A stretch of 64,000 nt of DNA. It comes from Gordonia hydrophobica NBRC 16057 (lineage in GTDB: Bacteria > Actinomycetota > Actinomycetes > Mycobacteriales > Mycobacteriaceae). The stretch spans positions 124,001 to 188,000 of the forward strand of contig NZ_BCWU01000007.1 in assembly GCF_001592365.1 (NCBI RefSeq), given 5' to 3'. Shown here one piece after another: positions 43,716-52,561 of this stretch; position 1 is the first letter of the stretch, and each line of letters opens with the position of its first letter. A program made the translations under genes and the position numbers. The notes under the pieces were generated by a model. The model had not been told where the DNA came from. It saw only the letters and a list, made by a program, of their open reading frames with translations, and made no database searches.

Positions 43716-44504
43716 TCAGTGCGGCGCGACCAGGTCCCACGGCACCGACAGCATGTTGTCGACTCGTCGGCCACGCGGGATGCTCACGCGGACTCCGGAG
43801 TCGACCATCATCTCGCGGGCATACCGCCAGCGGTCGCGCGGACCGTACGTCTCGTGCGACGCCGCGCGGTCCCAGCAGCGGTCGGCACAGGTCAACAGTT
43901 CGTGGATCGCCTCACCGGCCACATTGTGATGGATCAGCGCCTTCGGGAGGCGTGCCGCCAGTTCCGACGGATGCCTGGTGTGCGCCGGCGACCACGACAA
44001 CGTCAGTTCCTGCGGTCCGGTGGCATCGAGCAGAATCCAGCAGCAGCGTCGACCGATCTCGTCGCAGGTGCCCTCCACGATCAACCCGCCGGGAGCGAGC
44101 GCGTCCTGCATCTGCGTCCAGGCGGCACGGACCTCGTCCTCGTCGTACTGCCTCAGCACGTTGAAGGCCCGGACCAGATTCGGATGCAGGCCTGCGAGTT
44201 CGAAACCGCCGAGCGCGAAGCGGACACCGTCCCGCGGCGGGACGATCCGGTCGGGATCGATCTCCAACCCGACCAGTGTCAACGTCGGGGCGGCGCGGCG
44301 CAGCCGGGCGGCCATCTCGACGGCCGTGTCCGGACGACCGCCGTACCCGAGGTCGACGGCGAGCGGCGCCGGAACAGCCAGCGCCGCGCGGATCCGAGGG
44401 TCGGCGGCCATCGCGCGGTCGACACGACGCAACCGGTTGATGTTGGTGGTGCCGCGGGTGATCCGCCCGTGCGGTCGTCCGGCCTTGAGGCCGGACCGGG
44501 TCAT
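43716..44504 (-). CDS. Class I SAM-dependent methyltransferase-like protein
   Basis: Protein of 262 residues with a Rossmann-type SAM motif PLAVDLGYGGRPDTAVEMAARL, acidic GLEIDPDRIVPP, and the later strand DALAPGGLIVEGTCDE. FNVLRQYDEDEVRAAW sits where motif IV is expected. The GYGG glycine motif is normal, so SAM binding is likely. The start overlaps the DUF2505 stop by 4 bp. Target unknown; adjacency to DUF2505 and murB suggests an envelope or lipid link, but this is only context. Confidence 0.8.
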   Translation of the reverse strand: MTRSGLKAGRPHGRITRGTTNINRLRRVDRAMAADPRIRAALAVPAPLAVDLGYGGRPDTAVEMAARLRRAAPTLTLVGLEIDPDRIVPPRDGVRFALGGFELAGLHPNLVRAFNVLRQYDEDEVRAAWTQMQDALAPGGLIVEGTCDEIGRRCCWILLDATGPQELTLSWSPAHTRHPSELAARLPKALIHHNVAGEAIHELLTCADRCWDRAASHETYGPRDRWRYAREMMVDSGVRVSIPRGRRVDNMLSVPWDLVAPH

Positions 44505-45016
44505 GCGATGTTGTCCTGAACCCAGGTGGAGGTGAACTCGGCCTCGCCGCGGAACAGGTCGACGAGGTTGACGAGCATCAACTGTTCGAGCTTGGCGTTG
44601 ACGAACGGGATGTAGACCTTGACTTCGGTGGTCTTGCGGATGGTGCAGCCGGTCTCCGTCGGAAACAGCTCCTGCTCGCCGGTCAGCGAACCGGGGCCCG
44701 CGGGGATCGACGCACTGTAACTGCCGGTGGTGCGCGACTGCGCGTCAAGGAGCCCGTAGGTCTCGGTCCGCGTTATCAGCATGTCCTTCAACATGACGGT
44801 CTGCGCGACCGGCGGCAGCATGTCGCGCGTGATGGTCTGCTGCAGCACCACGCGGATGCCCTCGTCGGACTTGGCGAACTCCTCGACACTGGAGATCGGC
44901 GTCAGCTCACGGAATCCCTCCATGAGCGCCTCCCAGTAGTTCTGCTGCGAGAGTGCCTGGTAGACCTTCTCGGCCGGATGCTTGTACCGAGCCGAATAGC
45001 TGAGCCGTCGTGCCAT
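44501..45016 (-). CDS. DUF2505 family protein (SRPBCC fold), copy 1
   Basis: Protein of 171 residues resembling START/SRPBCC lipid-binding domains: [30 protein letters not shown] at the start and [33 protein letters not shown] at the C-terminal helix. No catalytic residues are known for DUF2505. It lies 22 bp downstream of a second DUF2505 gene on the same strand, and the pair align in their N-terminal and final helices, so they are tandem paralogues. It is coupled to the methyltransferase by ATGA overlap. Confidence 0.85.
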   Translation of the reverse strand: MARRLSYSARYKHPAEKVYQALSQQNYWEALMEGFRELTPISSVEEFAKSDEGIRVVLQQTITRDMLPPVAQTVMLKDMLITRTETYGLLDAQSRTTGSYSASIPAGPGSLTGEQELFPTETGCTIRKTTEVKVYIPFVNAKLEQLMLVNLVDLFRGEAEFTSTWVQDNIA

Positions 45017-45038
45017 GTGGAACAGCCTAACGTCAGAA

Positions 45039-45527
45039 TTAACGTCCGAGAAAATCGACGGTCGCGTCGCGCTCCGCGTCGAGCAGGTGACCCACCTGCT
45101 CGATGACGGCCTTCTCGATCTTTCCGCCCACGAACGGAATGGAGACGTTGGCGCTGCCCAGGTACTGCGCGGTGGCCGGGTCCCCGGCGATCGTGATGTC
45201 GCCGGAGATGGTGGCGGGCGCGCCGGTGACCGAGGCCTCCATGTGCCCGGTGATCGCCGCTGCGCCGAGGGTGAAGACGCTGGTACGGGGAATCTCGAGG
45301 TCTCCCGGCCGCACCGCGGTCACCACGGACGGCAGGTTCTCGGCCCCGACGCCCTGCTTCGTCACGACGGTCACGGTGTCGCCGTCGAGGGTGAACGACT
45401 CCAGCGAACCGTGATCGTCGTTGGTCGCCGCGAGGAGGTCGCGCCAGTACTGCTCGGTGCTGATCAACGCCCACAGGGCGGACACCGACGACGGATAGCT
45501 GACCGAATGCTCGAACTTGCTCGACAT
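45039..45527 (-). CDS. DUF2505 family protein (SRPBCC fold), copy 2
   Basis: Protein of 162 residues: [31 protein letters not shown] at the start, [42 protein letters not shown] at the end, the pattern of DUF2505 / Rv0481c. A hydrophobic ligand pocket is expected, ligand unknown. The start codon lies 24 bp from the divergent murB start, and a TAGCCT -10 hexamer ends 7 bp before the ATG, so the mRNA is probably leaderless. Confidence 0.88.
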   Translation of the reverse strand: MSSKFEHSVSYPSSVSALWALISTEQYWRDLLAATNDDHGSLESFTLDGDTVTVVTKQGVGAENLPSVVTAVRPGDLEIPRTSVFTLGAAAITGHMEASVTGAPATISGDITIAGDPATAQYLGSANVSIPFVGGKIEKAVIEQVGHLLDAERDATVDFLGR

Positions 45528-45551
45528 AGCAGTCAGGCTACCGTTACCGAT
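45528..45551. promoter_or_regulatory. 24-bp divergent promoter region with two overlapping -10 hexamers
   Basis: TACCGT (45539-45544) lies 7 bp before the murB GTG on the plus strand. TAGCCT on the minus strand (45535-45540) lies 7 bp before the DUF2505 ATG. Both match TANNNT at the spacing of leaderless actinobacterial transcripts, and the two hexamers overlap by 2 bp. Confidence 0.6.
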
Positions 45552-46649
45552 GTGGCTGATTCACACGAGACCGACGCTTCGGTCCGCTCCGCACTCTCCT
45601 CGTTCACGACGCTGCGACTCGGTGGGCCGGCCCGCGCCGTCGTCCGCTGCACGCAGACCCCTGACCTGGTGCGGACGGTCCGCGATCTCGACGCCCGCGA
45701 CGAGCCGGTCCTGCTGATCGGCGGCGGATCCAACCTGGTGATCGCCGACGACGGCTTCGACGGCGTGGCTGTGGTGGTCGCGACCTCGGGCATCGAGTAC
45801 GGCACCGCTCCGGACTGCGGCGCACCGCGGCCGTACGTGACCGCGGAGGCCGGAACCGACTGGGACACCCTCGTCGCGGAGACGGTCGCCGCGGGATTCG
45901 GCGGGCTGGAATGCCTGTCCGGGATCCCCGGCGCCGCGGGCACCACCCCGGTCCAGAACGTGGGCGCCTACGGCGTCGAGGTGGCCGATGTCCTGCGCAG
46001 CGTCCAGCTTCTCGACCGGGCCACCGGCTCCGTGGACTGGGTGGAGCCCAGCGCCCTCGACCTCGCCTACCGCACCAGCAACCTCAAGGGACGCGACAGT
46101 CACGTGGTGCTCGCCGTCTCGTTCTGGCTCAACGCCGACGGGGTGTCCGCACCGATCGCCTATCGCGAGCTGGCTCGGGCGCTCGACGTGTCCGAGGGCG
46201 GCCGCACCGACGCCGCGACGGTGCGCGACCACGTGCTGGCGTTACGGGCGGGCAAAGGCATGGTGCTCGACGCCGCCGACCATGACACGTGGAGCGCGGG
46301 GTCGTTCTTCACGAATCCGATCGTGTCGGAGTCGGACCTCGCCGCCATCCTGGACCGGATCACGGCGCGGGTCGGCGACGTCGCGATCCCCCGCTACCCC
46401 GCGGATGCCGGCGTGAAGCTGTCGGCGGGCTGGCTCATCGAGCGCGCGGGCTTCACCAAGGGATTTCCGAACGACGACGCCCCGGTGCGCCTGTCGACCA
46501 AGCACACCCTCGCCCTGACGAATCGGGGTGCGGCGACCACCGCCGACCTGGTGGCGCTCGCCGGCCGCGTCCGGGACGGGGTGCGCGACGCGTTCGGCGT
46601 GGAACTGCACCCCGAACCCGTCTTCGTCAACTGCCAGTTGCCGCGCTGA
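45552..46649 (+). CDS. murB: UDP-N-acetylmuramate dehydrogenase (MurB)
   Basis: FAD enzyme of 365 residues that reduces UDP-GlcNAc-enolpyruvate to UDP-MurNAc, an essential step of peptidoglycan precursor synthesis. [59 protein letters not shown], the catalytic Ser in [11 protein letters not shown], and [14 protein letters not shown] are diagnostic (type I). The GTG at 45552 is chosen on family length. Its 3' end overlaps the convergent hydrolase by 23 bp. Confidence 0.95.
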   Translation: MADSHETDASVRSALSSFTTLRLGGPARAVVRCTQTPDLVRTVRDLDARDEPVLLIGGGSNLVIADDGFDGVAVVVATSGIEYGTAPDCGAPRPYVTAEAGTDWDTLVAETVAAGFGGLECLSGIPGAAGTTPVQNVGAYGVEVADVLRSVQLLDRATGSVDWVEPSALDLAYRTSNLKGRDSHVVLAVSFWLNADGVSAPIAYRELARALDVSEGGRTDAATVRDHVLALRAGKGMVLDAADHDTWSAGSFFTNPIVSESDLAAILDRITARVGDVAIPRYPADAGVKLSAGWLIERAGFTKGFPNDDAPVRLSTKHTLALTNRGAATTADLVALAGRVRDGVRDAFGVELHPEPVFVNCQLPR

Positions 46650-47703
46650 GGTCGGTGAGAACGCCGTCGAGCAGCGTGTTGAACTGCGCCGCGCGTTCGA
46701 ACGGCGCCATGTGACCGGAGCCGTCGTAGGTGGTGTACGAGTGCAGGAAACCACGGCTGCTGAGCGCCTTCGCCATCTCGTCGGCGTGCTGCGGCGGCGT
46801 CAGCAGATCGGCGGTGCCCACGACAACGGCCGTCGGGACGGTCACTTTGTCGAGGCCGGACAGGACGTCGAGGTGGTACATCGCCGAGCCCCACGCGGCA
46901 CGCGCCGCCGGTGAACACGCGGAGACCATCATGTCGGAGAACTCGACATGGGCGGCGCGCGCGACCGGTCCCAGCGCGATGTAGTGCTCGAACTGAGAGG
47001 TCAGTGCGTTGACCGGCAGCGGCACCGGCGCCGAGGTGAAGACCCGCGCCAGCACGTTCTTGCCGGGCTTGGCGAGCGCGGGCAGGTTGTCGGGGATCAA
47101 GGCCTGCCGCTGGACGACGCCGCGCGCCGCCGTCGAACAGAGCACGATCGCCGAGACCCGGTCCTCCATGCCCGCGCCGAACTGCTGCGCCCACGACATG
47201 ATGGTCATGCCGCCCATGCTGTGACCGACGAGGACGGCCCGCTTGCCTTCCGGAATCATGGCGTCCAGCACGGCCTGCAGGTCCTGCCCCAGCATGTCGA
47301 CGGTGGGTCGATGTCGCCCCAACTCGGACAGTCCGTGTCCGCGTTGGTCGTAGGCGACGACGGGACGACGGTCACCGAAGTGATTGAACTGCGCGTTCCA
47401 GAACGCGGTGTTGCACGTCCACCCGTGGATGAGGACCACGATCTCGTCGGCGTCGTCGACATCGCCCGAGGCGACCACATGGAGCAGCGCACCGTCCGGA
47501 GTGCCGACGACGGAAGAACGCATGGCATGCGTCGGCGTGCGCAGTGCCGGATCCGGCCCGTCCTCGACGGGGTCCGGGAACGCGAAGACCTCGCGGAGCA
47601 TGGCGCCCCCGGTGATCGCGAACTGCGCCGCCGTCGCTGCGACGAACGTCCCCGCTGCGACCGTCCCCCAGGTGCGCGCACGCGCCCACTTGCTCCTGCT
47701 CAT
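46627..47703 (-). CDS. Alpha/beta hydrolase with N-terminal membrane anchor
   Basis: Protein of 358 residues with a basic N-terminus and hydrophobic stretch ([26 protein letters not shown]), then a classical alpha/beta-hydrolase: [24 protein letters not shown], nucleophile GHSMGGMT, acid [11 protein letters not shown], and His [10 protein letters not shown] lipid ester substrate at the membrane is plausible. Its ATG overlaps the MerR-type stop by 4 bp, so the regulator and hydrolase are coupled; the 3' end runs 23 bp into murB on the other strand. Confidence 0.87.
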   Translation of the reverse strand: MSRSKWARARTWGTVAAGTFVAATAAQFAITGGAMLREVFAFPDPVEDGPDPALRTPTHAMRSSVVGTPDGALLHVVASGDVDDADEIVVLIHGWTCNTAFWNAQFNHFGDRRPVVAYDQRGHGLSELGRHRPTVDMLGQDLQAVLDAMIPEGKRAVLVGHSMGGMTIMSWAQQFGAGMEDRVSAIVLCSTAARGVVQRQALIPDNLPALAKPGKNVLARVFTSAPVPLPVNALTSQFEHYIALGPVARAAHVEFSDMMVSACSPAARAAWGSAMYHLDVLSGLDKVTVPTAVVVGTADLLTPPQHADEMAKALSSRGFLHSYTTYDGSGHMAPFERAAQFNTLLDGVLTDLSAATGS

Positions 47704-48473
47704 TCGACCTCCCTTTGTGCCTGTTCGACGGCGCCGCCGTCCGCAGGCGGATGCTTCTTCGCCTCGAAATACGTGGTGGCCTCGCCGATCGCACGAGAGA
47801 TCTCCTGGTCGAGCGCACGACTGAAGGTCGTCTCGACGATCTCGTGGGCCATGGGCCGGACCGTCTGGATCAACTCGGCGATCTTCGCGAGCTTCTCCTC
47901 CCCCAGGTCCGGCAGATTCTCGTCGAAGTACTGATCGGTGATGATGGAGACGAAGCTGCGCGCGACATCGGTCAGATCCGACTCGACGCGCACCCATCGT
48001 TCGAGGAGGGCATCGATGTCGATGCCGCCTTTGACCAGGACTTCGGCGCCTTCGAGCACCTCCGGGTTGCGGATGGCGTAGTGGGTGCCGTCTTTGGTGA
48101 GCAGTCCCAGCTTCTGGCTGAGCGACACCGCACGCTCGTCGGCGCCCAGTGTCTTCTTCAACTCGGTGAAGGTGATGGTGGCGGCGCGTTTGATATTGCG
48201 CAGCCTGCCGCCCTTCGGCGCCGCGCGCAGGACGTGCTCCACCTTCATCCCATAGTGCGCCGCATGCAGCAGTTCGCTGATCGTGGCGAACGTGTAGCCG
48301 CGTTCCAGCATCCGCGAGATCAGGTTCAGGCGAACCAGATGCTCGTCGGAGTACCAGCCGGTGCGCCCGCGGATGGTCGGCGGCGGCAGCAGACCGCGGT
48401 CCTGGTAGACGCGGATGTTGCGGACGCTGACGCCCGACACCTGGGCGAGGTCGTTGATGCGATATTCACTCAC
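47700..48473 (-). CDS. MerR-family transcriptional regulator
   Basis: Protein of 257 residues with an N-terminal MerR winged helix (YRINDLAQVSGVSVRNIRVYQDRGLLPPP, GWYSDEHLVRLNLISRML) and a long helical C-terminal domain of about 170 residues with no metal-binding Cys. The GTG at 48473 gives VSEYRIND, the usual MerR start; the frame upstream covers the DUF2516 gene antisense to nothing useful. It overlaps the membrane hydrolase, a likely target. It lies 16 bp downstream of DUF2516. Confidence 0.87.
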   Translation of the reverse strand: MSEYRINDLAQVSGVSVRNIRVYQDRGLLPPPTIRGRTGWYSDEHLVRLNLISRMLERGYTFATISELLHAAHYGMKVEHVLRAAPKGGRLRNIKRAATITFTELKKTLGADERAVSLSQKLGLLTKDGTHYAIRNPEVLEGAEVLVKGGIDIDALLERWVRVESDLTDVARSFVSIITDQYFDENLPDLGEEKLAKIAELIQTVRPMAHEIVETTFSRALDQEISRAIGEATTYFEAKKHPPADGGAVEQAQREVE

Positions 48474-48489
48474 CTGGCGGCCGCGGCTC

Positions 48490-48816
48490 TCACGCGTTCT
48501 TCCGGAACCACGAGCGGCCCAGAATGTCGTCGATCCGCGCCCGCACGTCGACGACGTAGACGAGGACGGCCGTGATCGACGCGAGGTAGAACATGAGGCC
48601 GAAGCCCAGCCGCGCCTGGACCACCCAGATGAGGACGGTCGCGACGGCGAGGACCGCCACCCAGAACGTCTTCGACTTCGCATCGGTCGCGGTGAACGCA
48701 TCGGGTCGGGTGACCGCGGCGTGCACCAGGGCCACCACGCCGGTAATCCCGGAGATCACGGTGATGGCCAGCAGGAGGTAGTACTGGGCGTTCAAGACGA
48801 TGACAGCAGTGCTCAC
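48490..48816 (-). CDS. DUF2516 family membrane protein
   Basis: Small membrane protein of 108 residues with three hydrophobic stretches (YYLLLAITVISGITGVVALVHA, TFWVAVLAVATVLIWVV, GLMFYLASITAVLVYVV) and a charged end (RARIDDILGRSWFRK). It is the counterpart by position of M. tuberculosis Rv0476. The GTG at 48816 fits the family start (MSTAVIVLNAQYYLLL). Function unknown; it is always close to the XRE regulator/hbhA block in relatives (recalled). Confidence 0.85.
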   Translation of the reverse strand: MSTAVIVLNAQYYLLLAITVISGITGVVALVHAAVTRPDAFTATDAKSKTFWVAVLAVATVLIWVVQARLGFGLMFYLASITAVLVYVVDVRARIDDILGRSWFRKNA

Positions 48817-48829
48817 GCTTCCACCTTAA

Positions 48830-49324
48830 TCACGGCGCCGACGAGGCCGGGCCGGTGCCGAGGCCGTCGATCACCTCGTTCGCGACGCGCGCGTCGTCGG
48901 CAGTGGACGCGAACTGCTCGGCGCCGTCTCGAGCATTCTCCCGCCGGAAGGAGTCGTAGATCTCCAACAGCATCTGCTTCTGCCGTTCGCTGATCGAACT
49001 GTCGGCCAGGAAGGCATCACGCACCGGACTGGCCGGCCGCGCTTCGAGGATGCCCGCACGGACATACAGCACCTCGGCGGACACGCGGAGTCCCTTGGCG
49101 ATCTGCGAGAGCACATCGGCCGACGGCTTGCGCAGTCCTCGTTCGATCTGCGAGAGGTACGGATTCGAGACTCCGGCGCGCTCGGCGAGCTGCCGCAACG
49201 ACACCTTGGCGGACAGTCGCTGGCTGCGAATGAACTCGCCGATGTCCTGGGCAGCGTTGGTCACCGCCTCAACCGTGGTCGCGGGGTCGTACTGGTCATC
49301 CTGGTGGCTGTGCTCGGATGTCAT
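48830..49324 (-). CDS. XRE-family regulator (Rv0474 / MLDSR-like)
   Basis: Regulator of 164 residues. Its helix-turn-helix SLRQLAERAGVSNPYLSQIERGLRKPS is nearly the same as that of the XRE protein at 13275. The C-terminal helices (SISERQKQMLLEIYDSFRRENA) are also alike. Rhodococcal relatives (MLDSR) repress the lipid-droplet protein gene, a homologue of hbhA, and release on long-chain fatty acids. Here hbhA lies 2.3 kb away with the same CTAGC-type site, and this gene has its own copy 42 bp upstream (49366). The ATG at 49324 follows gggagg. Confidence 0.88.
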   Translation of the reverse strand: MTSEHSHQDDQYDPATTVEAVTNAAQDIGEFIRSQRLSAKVSLRQLAERAGVSNPYLSQIERGLRKPSADVLSQIAKGLRVSAEVLYVRAGILEARPASPVRDAFLADSSISERQKQMLLEIYDSFRRENARDGAEQFASTADDARVANEVIDGLGTGPASSAP

Positions 49325-49365
49325 TGTCGTGTGGTTCCTCCCACGGTCCAGTATCCTCACCTCGC

Positions 49366-49381
49366 GCTAGCAAGTGCAAGC
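49366..49381. promoter_or_regulatory. CTAGC-type operator upstream of the Rv0474-like gene
   Basis: Reads GCTAGCAAGTGCAAGC between the DUF445 stop and the XRE start. It shares CTAGCAA with the sites at 13716, 50741 and 52503. Its place suggests autoregulation. Confidence 0.5.
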
Positions 49382-49397
49382 GCGAGCCGTCGCGACC

Positions 49398-50717
49398 TCA
49401 CGAGAACAGCAGTACCGAGACCGTGTAGATGGTCAGACCCGCGAGTGAGCCGACCACGGTGCCGTTGATGCGGATGAACTGCAGGTCCCGCCCCACCTGG
49501 AGTTCGATCTTGCGGCTGGTCTCCTCCGCGTCCCAACTGCGCACCGTCTCGGTGATGACCGAGATGATCTCCGGCGAGTAGTTCTCGGCGATGTGCCGCG
49601 CCGCCCGCACCGTCCAACCGTTCATCTTGGCTTGGAGCGGCTCGTCGTCGCGGATGCGCTGCGCGAGCCGGACGACCGCGTCGGACAGCGAGGTCCGCAG
49701 GGTGGACTCCGGGTCATCGAGCATCTGCTCGATGACGGCCTTGCCCGCCTGCCAGGCGGTCGACGCCGCACCCGTCACCTCGTCACGGCCGAGGAGTTCC
49801 TCTTTCAGGGCCTCGAACTTGGCGATGGTGGCGTCGTCGTGCTGGAGTTCCTGCGCGAAATCCGCGACGAAGTCGTGCATCGCGATCCGCAACTCATGCT
49901 GGGGGTCGCCCCGCACCTTGTAGGTGAACTCGGTCAGTTCGCGATAGATCTTGTCGCCGACCAGGTGGTTGACGAACTTCGGCGCCCAGGCAGGACCGTC
50001 GCGGTCGACGACGCGGTCGATCAGCCCTGCGCTCCCCAGCGCCCAGTCGTGGGCGCGGTCGCAGGCGAGTTGAATCACCGGTTCGAGGCGGTCCTCGGCG
50101 ACGAGCTGTTCGAGGATCCGACCCGCGGGCGGCGCCCAGACCGGTTCGGCGGCCCACTTGAGAACCGCCTGAATGAAGCGCTCGACGTCCTCGTCGCGCA
50201 GCATCTCCGACCACAGTTTGAAGACGCGGGACACCTCGTCGTTGACCCGCGGTTTGTTCGCCGGGTCGGCGAACCAGGTGGAGATGCGCCGGGGCAGGTC
50301 GAGGGCGTGCACACGCCCCTCGATCACGTCGCGCGTCATGAAGTTCTCTTGAATGAAGCCGCCGAGCTGGTCGCCGATCTGATCCTTCTTCCGCGGGATC
50401 AGCGCGGTGTGCGGGATCGGCAGTCCGAGGGGCTGCCGGAACAGCGCGGTGACGGCGAACCAGTCGGCGAGCGCACCGACCATCCCCGCCTCCGCGGTGG
50501 CCCGCACGTAGCCGACCCACGCGCCGACATCGGTCCCGTCGCGATGCTCGAGCCACCGCATGGCGAAATAGATCACAGCCGCACCGAGCAGCAAGCTGGT
50601 GGCGACGATCTTCATTCGCCGCAGGTCACGGGCCCGTTGGGCGTCGTTCTCGGTGAGTCCCGCGGGCACCGAGGGCCCCGCCGCAGGTTGAGGTCGCTGA
50701 TCGAAGGTGGACGACAC
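49398..50717 (-). CDS. DUF445 family membrane protein (Rv0473-like)
   Basis: Protein of 439 residues in the DUF445 family: one helix near the N-terminus (KIVATSLLLGAAVIYFAM), GMVGALADWFAVTALFRQPLGLPIPHTALIPRKKDQIGDQLGGFIQ, a long helical middle, and a C-terminal helix (FIRINGTVVGSLAGLTIYTVSVLLF). Function is unknown. The GTG at 50717 with gaggaag 9 bp upstream is preferred over the GTG at 50735. It matches the order DUF445 - XRE of M. tuberculosis. Confidence 0.85.
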   Translation of the reverse strand: MSSTFDQRPQPAAGPSVPAGLTENDAQRARDLRRMKIVATSLLLGAAVIYFAMRWLEHRDGTDVGAWVGYVRATAEAGMVGALADWFAVTALFRQPLGLPIPHTALIPRKKDQIGDQLGGFIQENFMTRDVIEGRVHALDLPRRISTWFADPANKPRVNDEVSRVFKLWSEMLRDEDVERFIQAVLKWAAEPVWAPPAGRILEQLVAEDRLEPVIQLACDRAHDWALGSAGLIDRVVDRDGPAWAPKFVNHLVGDKIYRELTEFTYKVRGDPQHELRIAMHDFVADFAQELQHDDATIAKFEALKEELLGRDEVTGAASTAWQAGKAVIEQMLDDPESTLRTSLSDAVVRLAQRIRDDEPLQAKMNGWTVRAARHIAENYSPEIISVITETVRSWDAEETSRKIELQVGRDLQFIRINGTVVGSLAGLTIYTVSVLLFS

Positions 50718-50740
50718 TCGTCCAGTCTTCCTCACCGCCT

Positions 50741-50754
50741 ACTAGGGTTGCTAG
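50741..50754. promoter_or_regulatory. CTAGCAA-cc-CTAG site before the TetR gene
   Basis: The minus strand reads CTAGCAACCCTAGT. It overlaps the TAGGGT hexamer (50743-50748) at the -10 spacing of a leaderless TetR mRNA starting at 50755. It is a weaker member of the CTAGC set. Confidence 0.35.
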
Positions 50755-51525
50755 GTGATGCCGAACCCACCGATACCGACGAGTGCCGCGCGTGCCGCAG
50801 TGAACGCGGCTGCAACGTTGACCCGCGAACTCGAACAGCGGGTGCTGACACCTGCGGTGGAGGCGGTCACCTCCGATGGTCGGAAACAACGGTGGGAGAA
50901 GCACAAGCAGGAGCGTCGCGCCGAGTTGACGACCGGCACCATCGCCGCGGTGCAGGCTCTGGGTCCGGACGCCGGGATGGACGACATCGCCCGGCACATC
51001 GGGGTGTCGAAGACCGTGCTGTACCGCTACTTCGCCGACAAGAACGACCTCGCGGCCGCGGTCACGCTGGCGTACGTGGAGACGACGATCATGCCGCGGC
51101 TGATCGAGGCGTTGTCGGGCGAGATCGGCGACTACAAACTGGTGCGGGCGACGATCGGCGTCTACGTGGAGACGGTGTCGTCGGACCCGAACGTCTACCG
51201 CTTCACCATGGCACGTCCCTCGGGGAGCCGCCCCGTCGCCGCCGACGCGGAGAAGATCTTCGCCGGCGCCCTGGAATCGACGTTGGAATCGCGGTTCGCC
51301 GCTCGCGGCGCCCAGACCTCGGGCGCCCGGACGTGGGCGTCGGCGATGGTCGGCGCCACCACTCGGGCCGTCGAGGAGTGGGTCAGCTCCCCGGACCGGT
51401 CCGCGCAGGCGTTGACGGACGAGCTGACGATGATGATCTGGAGCAGTCTGGTCGGCATCGTCCGCGCGGGCGGCGATCCGCAGGCGTTCGCCGCCGACCC
51501 GCCGCAGCTCCCGCCGGTCCCTTAA
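50755..51525 (+). CDS. TetR-family regulator (Rv0472c-like)
   Basis: Regulator of 256 residues, long for the family because of about 60 residues before the helix-turn-helix (TTGTIAAVQALGPDAGMDDIARHIGVSKTVLYRYFADKNDLAAAV, about 60-104). The C-terminal domain is helical. A GTG at 50755 preceded by a TANNNT hexamer suggests a leaderless start; the ATG three bases on is equivalent. It diverges from DUF445 and converges on hbhA, matching the M. tuberculosis neighbourhood. Target unknown. Confidence 0.88.
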   Translation: MMPNPPIPTSAARAAVNAAATLTRELEQRVLTPAVEAVTSDGRKQRWEKHKQERRAELTTGTIAAVQALGPDAGMDDIARHIGVSKTVLYRYFADKNDLAAAVTLAYVETTIMPRLIEALSGEIGDYKLVRATIGVYVETVSSDPNVYRFTMARPSGSRPVAADAEKIFAGALESTLESRFAARGAQTSGARTWASAMVGATTRAVEEWVSSPDRSAQALTDELTMMIWSSLVGIVRAGGDPQAFAADPPQLPPVP

Positions 51526-51553
51526 CCGACCACGCGGTCACGCCCCGGACACC

Positions 51554-51588
51554 GATCGACCCCCGACGAAGAGAGTCGGGGGTCGATC
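51554..51588. terminator. Bidirectional terminator between TetR and hbhA
   Basis: Perfect 14-bp arms gatcgacccccgac / gtcgggggtcgatc with a 7-bp loop between two convergent genes. Confidence 0.85.
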
Positions 51589-51603
51589 GCCTGTGGGGTG
51601 CGC

Positions 51604-52311
51604 TTACTTGGCGGTCGGCGCAGCCTTCTTAGCGGTCGGCGCGGCCTTCTTGGCAGCCGGCGCGGCCTTCTTGGCAGCCGGGGCAGCCTTCTTGGCTGCG
51701 GGCTTGCGAGCAGCGGTCACCTTGGTGGCTGCGGTGTCGGCGTCGGCTTTGGCCTTGGCGCCTGCCTTCTCGATGTCAGCGGCCTTGTCCTGCAGCTTGC
51801 TCGAGACCTCGTCCGCGGCGACGGCGGCGTCCTCCACCTTGTCTGCGGTGCGGCCGGCGAGCGCTGCGGCACGCTCACCGAGTTCGCGGGTCTGGGTCGA
51901 GACGGCGCCGAGGGCGTCCTCGGTCAGCTCGACGGCGTCGGTGTACGCCTTCTCGACGCGGGCGAGGTTCTCCTCGACGTACGGGGCCTGACGAAGGCGC
52001 TCGACGGCGCTCTCGCCGCGCTCGGCGAGCGAGTTGTACAGACCGGTGGTGGCCTCGATGTACGGTTCGGCGACCTTGCGCAGCTCGTCGCTGGTCAGCT
52101 TGGCGCGCAGGTCCTCGACGCTCGGGAACTCGGTGGGGAGCTCGGCGAGGCGGGTGCGGGTCTCGTCCAGACGGGTCTGGGTGCGCTCACGCGAGGTCTG
52201 TGCGCGGTTCTTCAGCTCGGCGAAGGCGTCCTTGACTTCCTGGACGGCAACATCGCCCGCGCCGACGACAGCGTAGACCGGGGTGGGGAAAGTACGTTCG
52301 GCGGTGCTCAT
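51604..52311 (-). CDS. hbhA: Heparin-binding hemagglutinin / lipid-droplet protein (HbhA, MLDS/TadA-like)
   Basis: Protein of 235 residues. A helical coiled-coil body (about 15-190) resembles apolipoproteins: VYAVVGAGDVAVQEVKDAFAELKNRAQT. The Lys/Ala/Pro tail has the repeated unit KKAAPAA/KKAAPTA in about four copies, encoded by 21-bp DNA repeats (51606-51690). In M. tuberculosis HBHA binds sulphated glycans; in oleaginous Rhodococcus the homologue coats triacylglycerol droplets, which fits the lipid genes here. aaggag precedes the ATG. A CTAGC-type operator lies 50 bp upstream. The tail length may vary between strains. Confidence 0.92.
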   Translation of the reverse strand: MSTAERTFPTPVYAVVGAGDVAVQEVKDAFAELKNRAQTSRERTQTRLDETRTRLAELPTEFPSVEDLRAKLTSDELRKVAEPYIEATTGLYNSLAERGESAVERLRQAPYVEENLARVEKAYTDAVELTEDALGAVSTQTRELGERAAALAGRTADKVEDAAVAADEVSSKLQDKAADIEKAGAKAKADADTAATKVTAARKPAAKKAAPAAKKAAPAAKKAAPTAKKAAPTAK

Positions 52312-52359
52312 TGCAACTCCTTGCTTGCTTTAACTTGCACCACCAGTGTGCGCCAAAGT

Positions 52360-52375
52360 GCTAACAAAAGCTAGC
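52360..52375. promoter_or_regulatory. CTAGC-type operator upstream of hbhA
   Basis: Reads GCTAAC-AAAA-GCTAGC, centred about 57 bp before the hbhA start in AT-richer promoter DNA. It is closest to the site before the PhaC-like gene and is the expected target of the Rv0474-like XRE protein. Confidence 0.6.
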
Positions 52376-52502
52376 GGAAATATTCGATGAGTGGTCCATC
52401 TCACCCGTTTCAATACTCTTCAGTAGCCTGGAAACATCCCGTTAACCTGGGATTACCTGACAGATTTCCTGAAATATCGGCGTGGGGCGAATTTAGCTCG
52501 CT

Positions 52503-52525
52503 GCTAGCAAAACCTTTACTAGTGC
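52503..52525. promoter_or_regulatory. Distal CTAGC-type inverted repeat between hbhA and fadB2
   Basis: Contains CTAGCAAAA facing TTTACTAG. It lies near the end of fadB2, about 190 bp upstream of hbhA, and could be an auxiliary operator. The rest of 52312-52561 is AT-richer promoter sequence without a gene. Confidence 0.45.
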
Positions 52526-52561
52526 GCCTTTCGCGCGCCGGCGGCGCGCCGACCACCGCCG

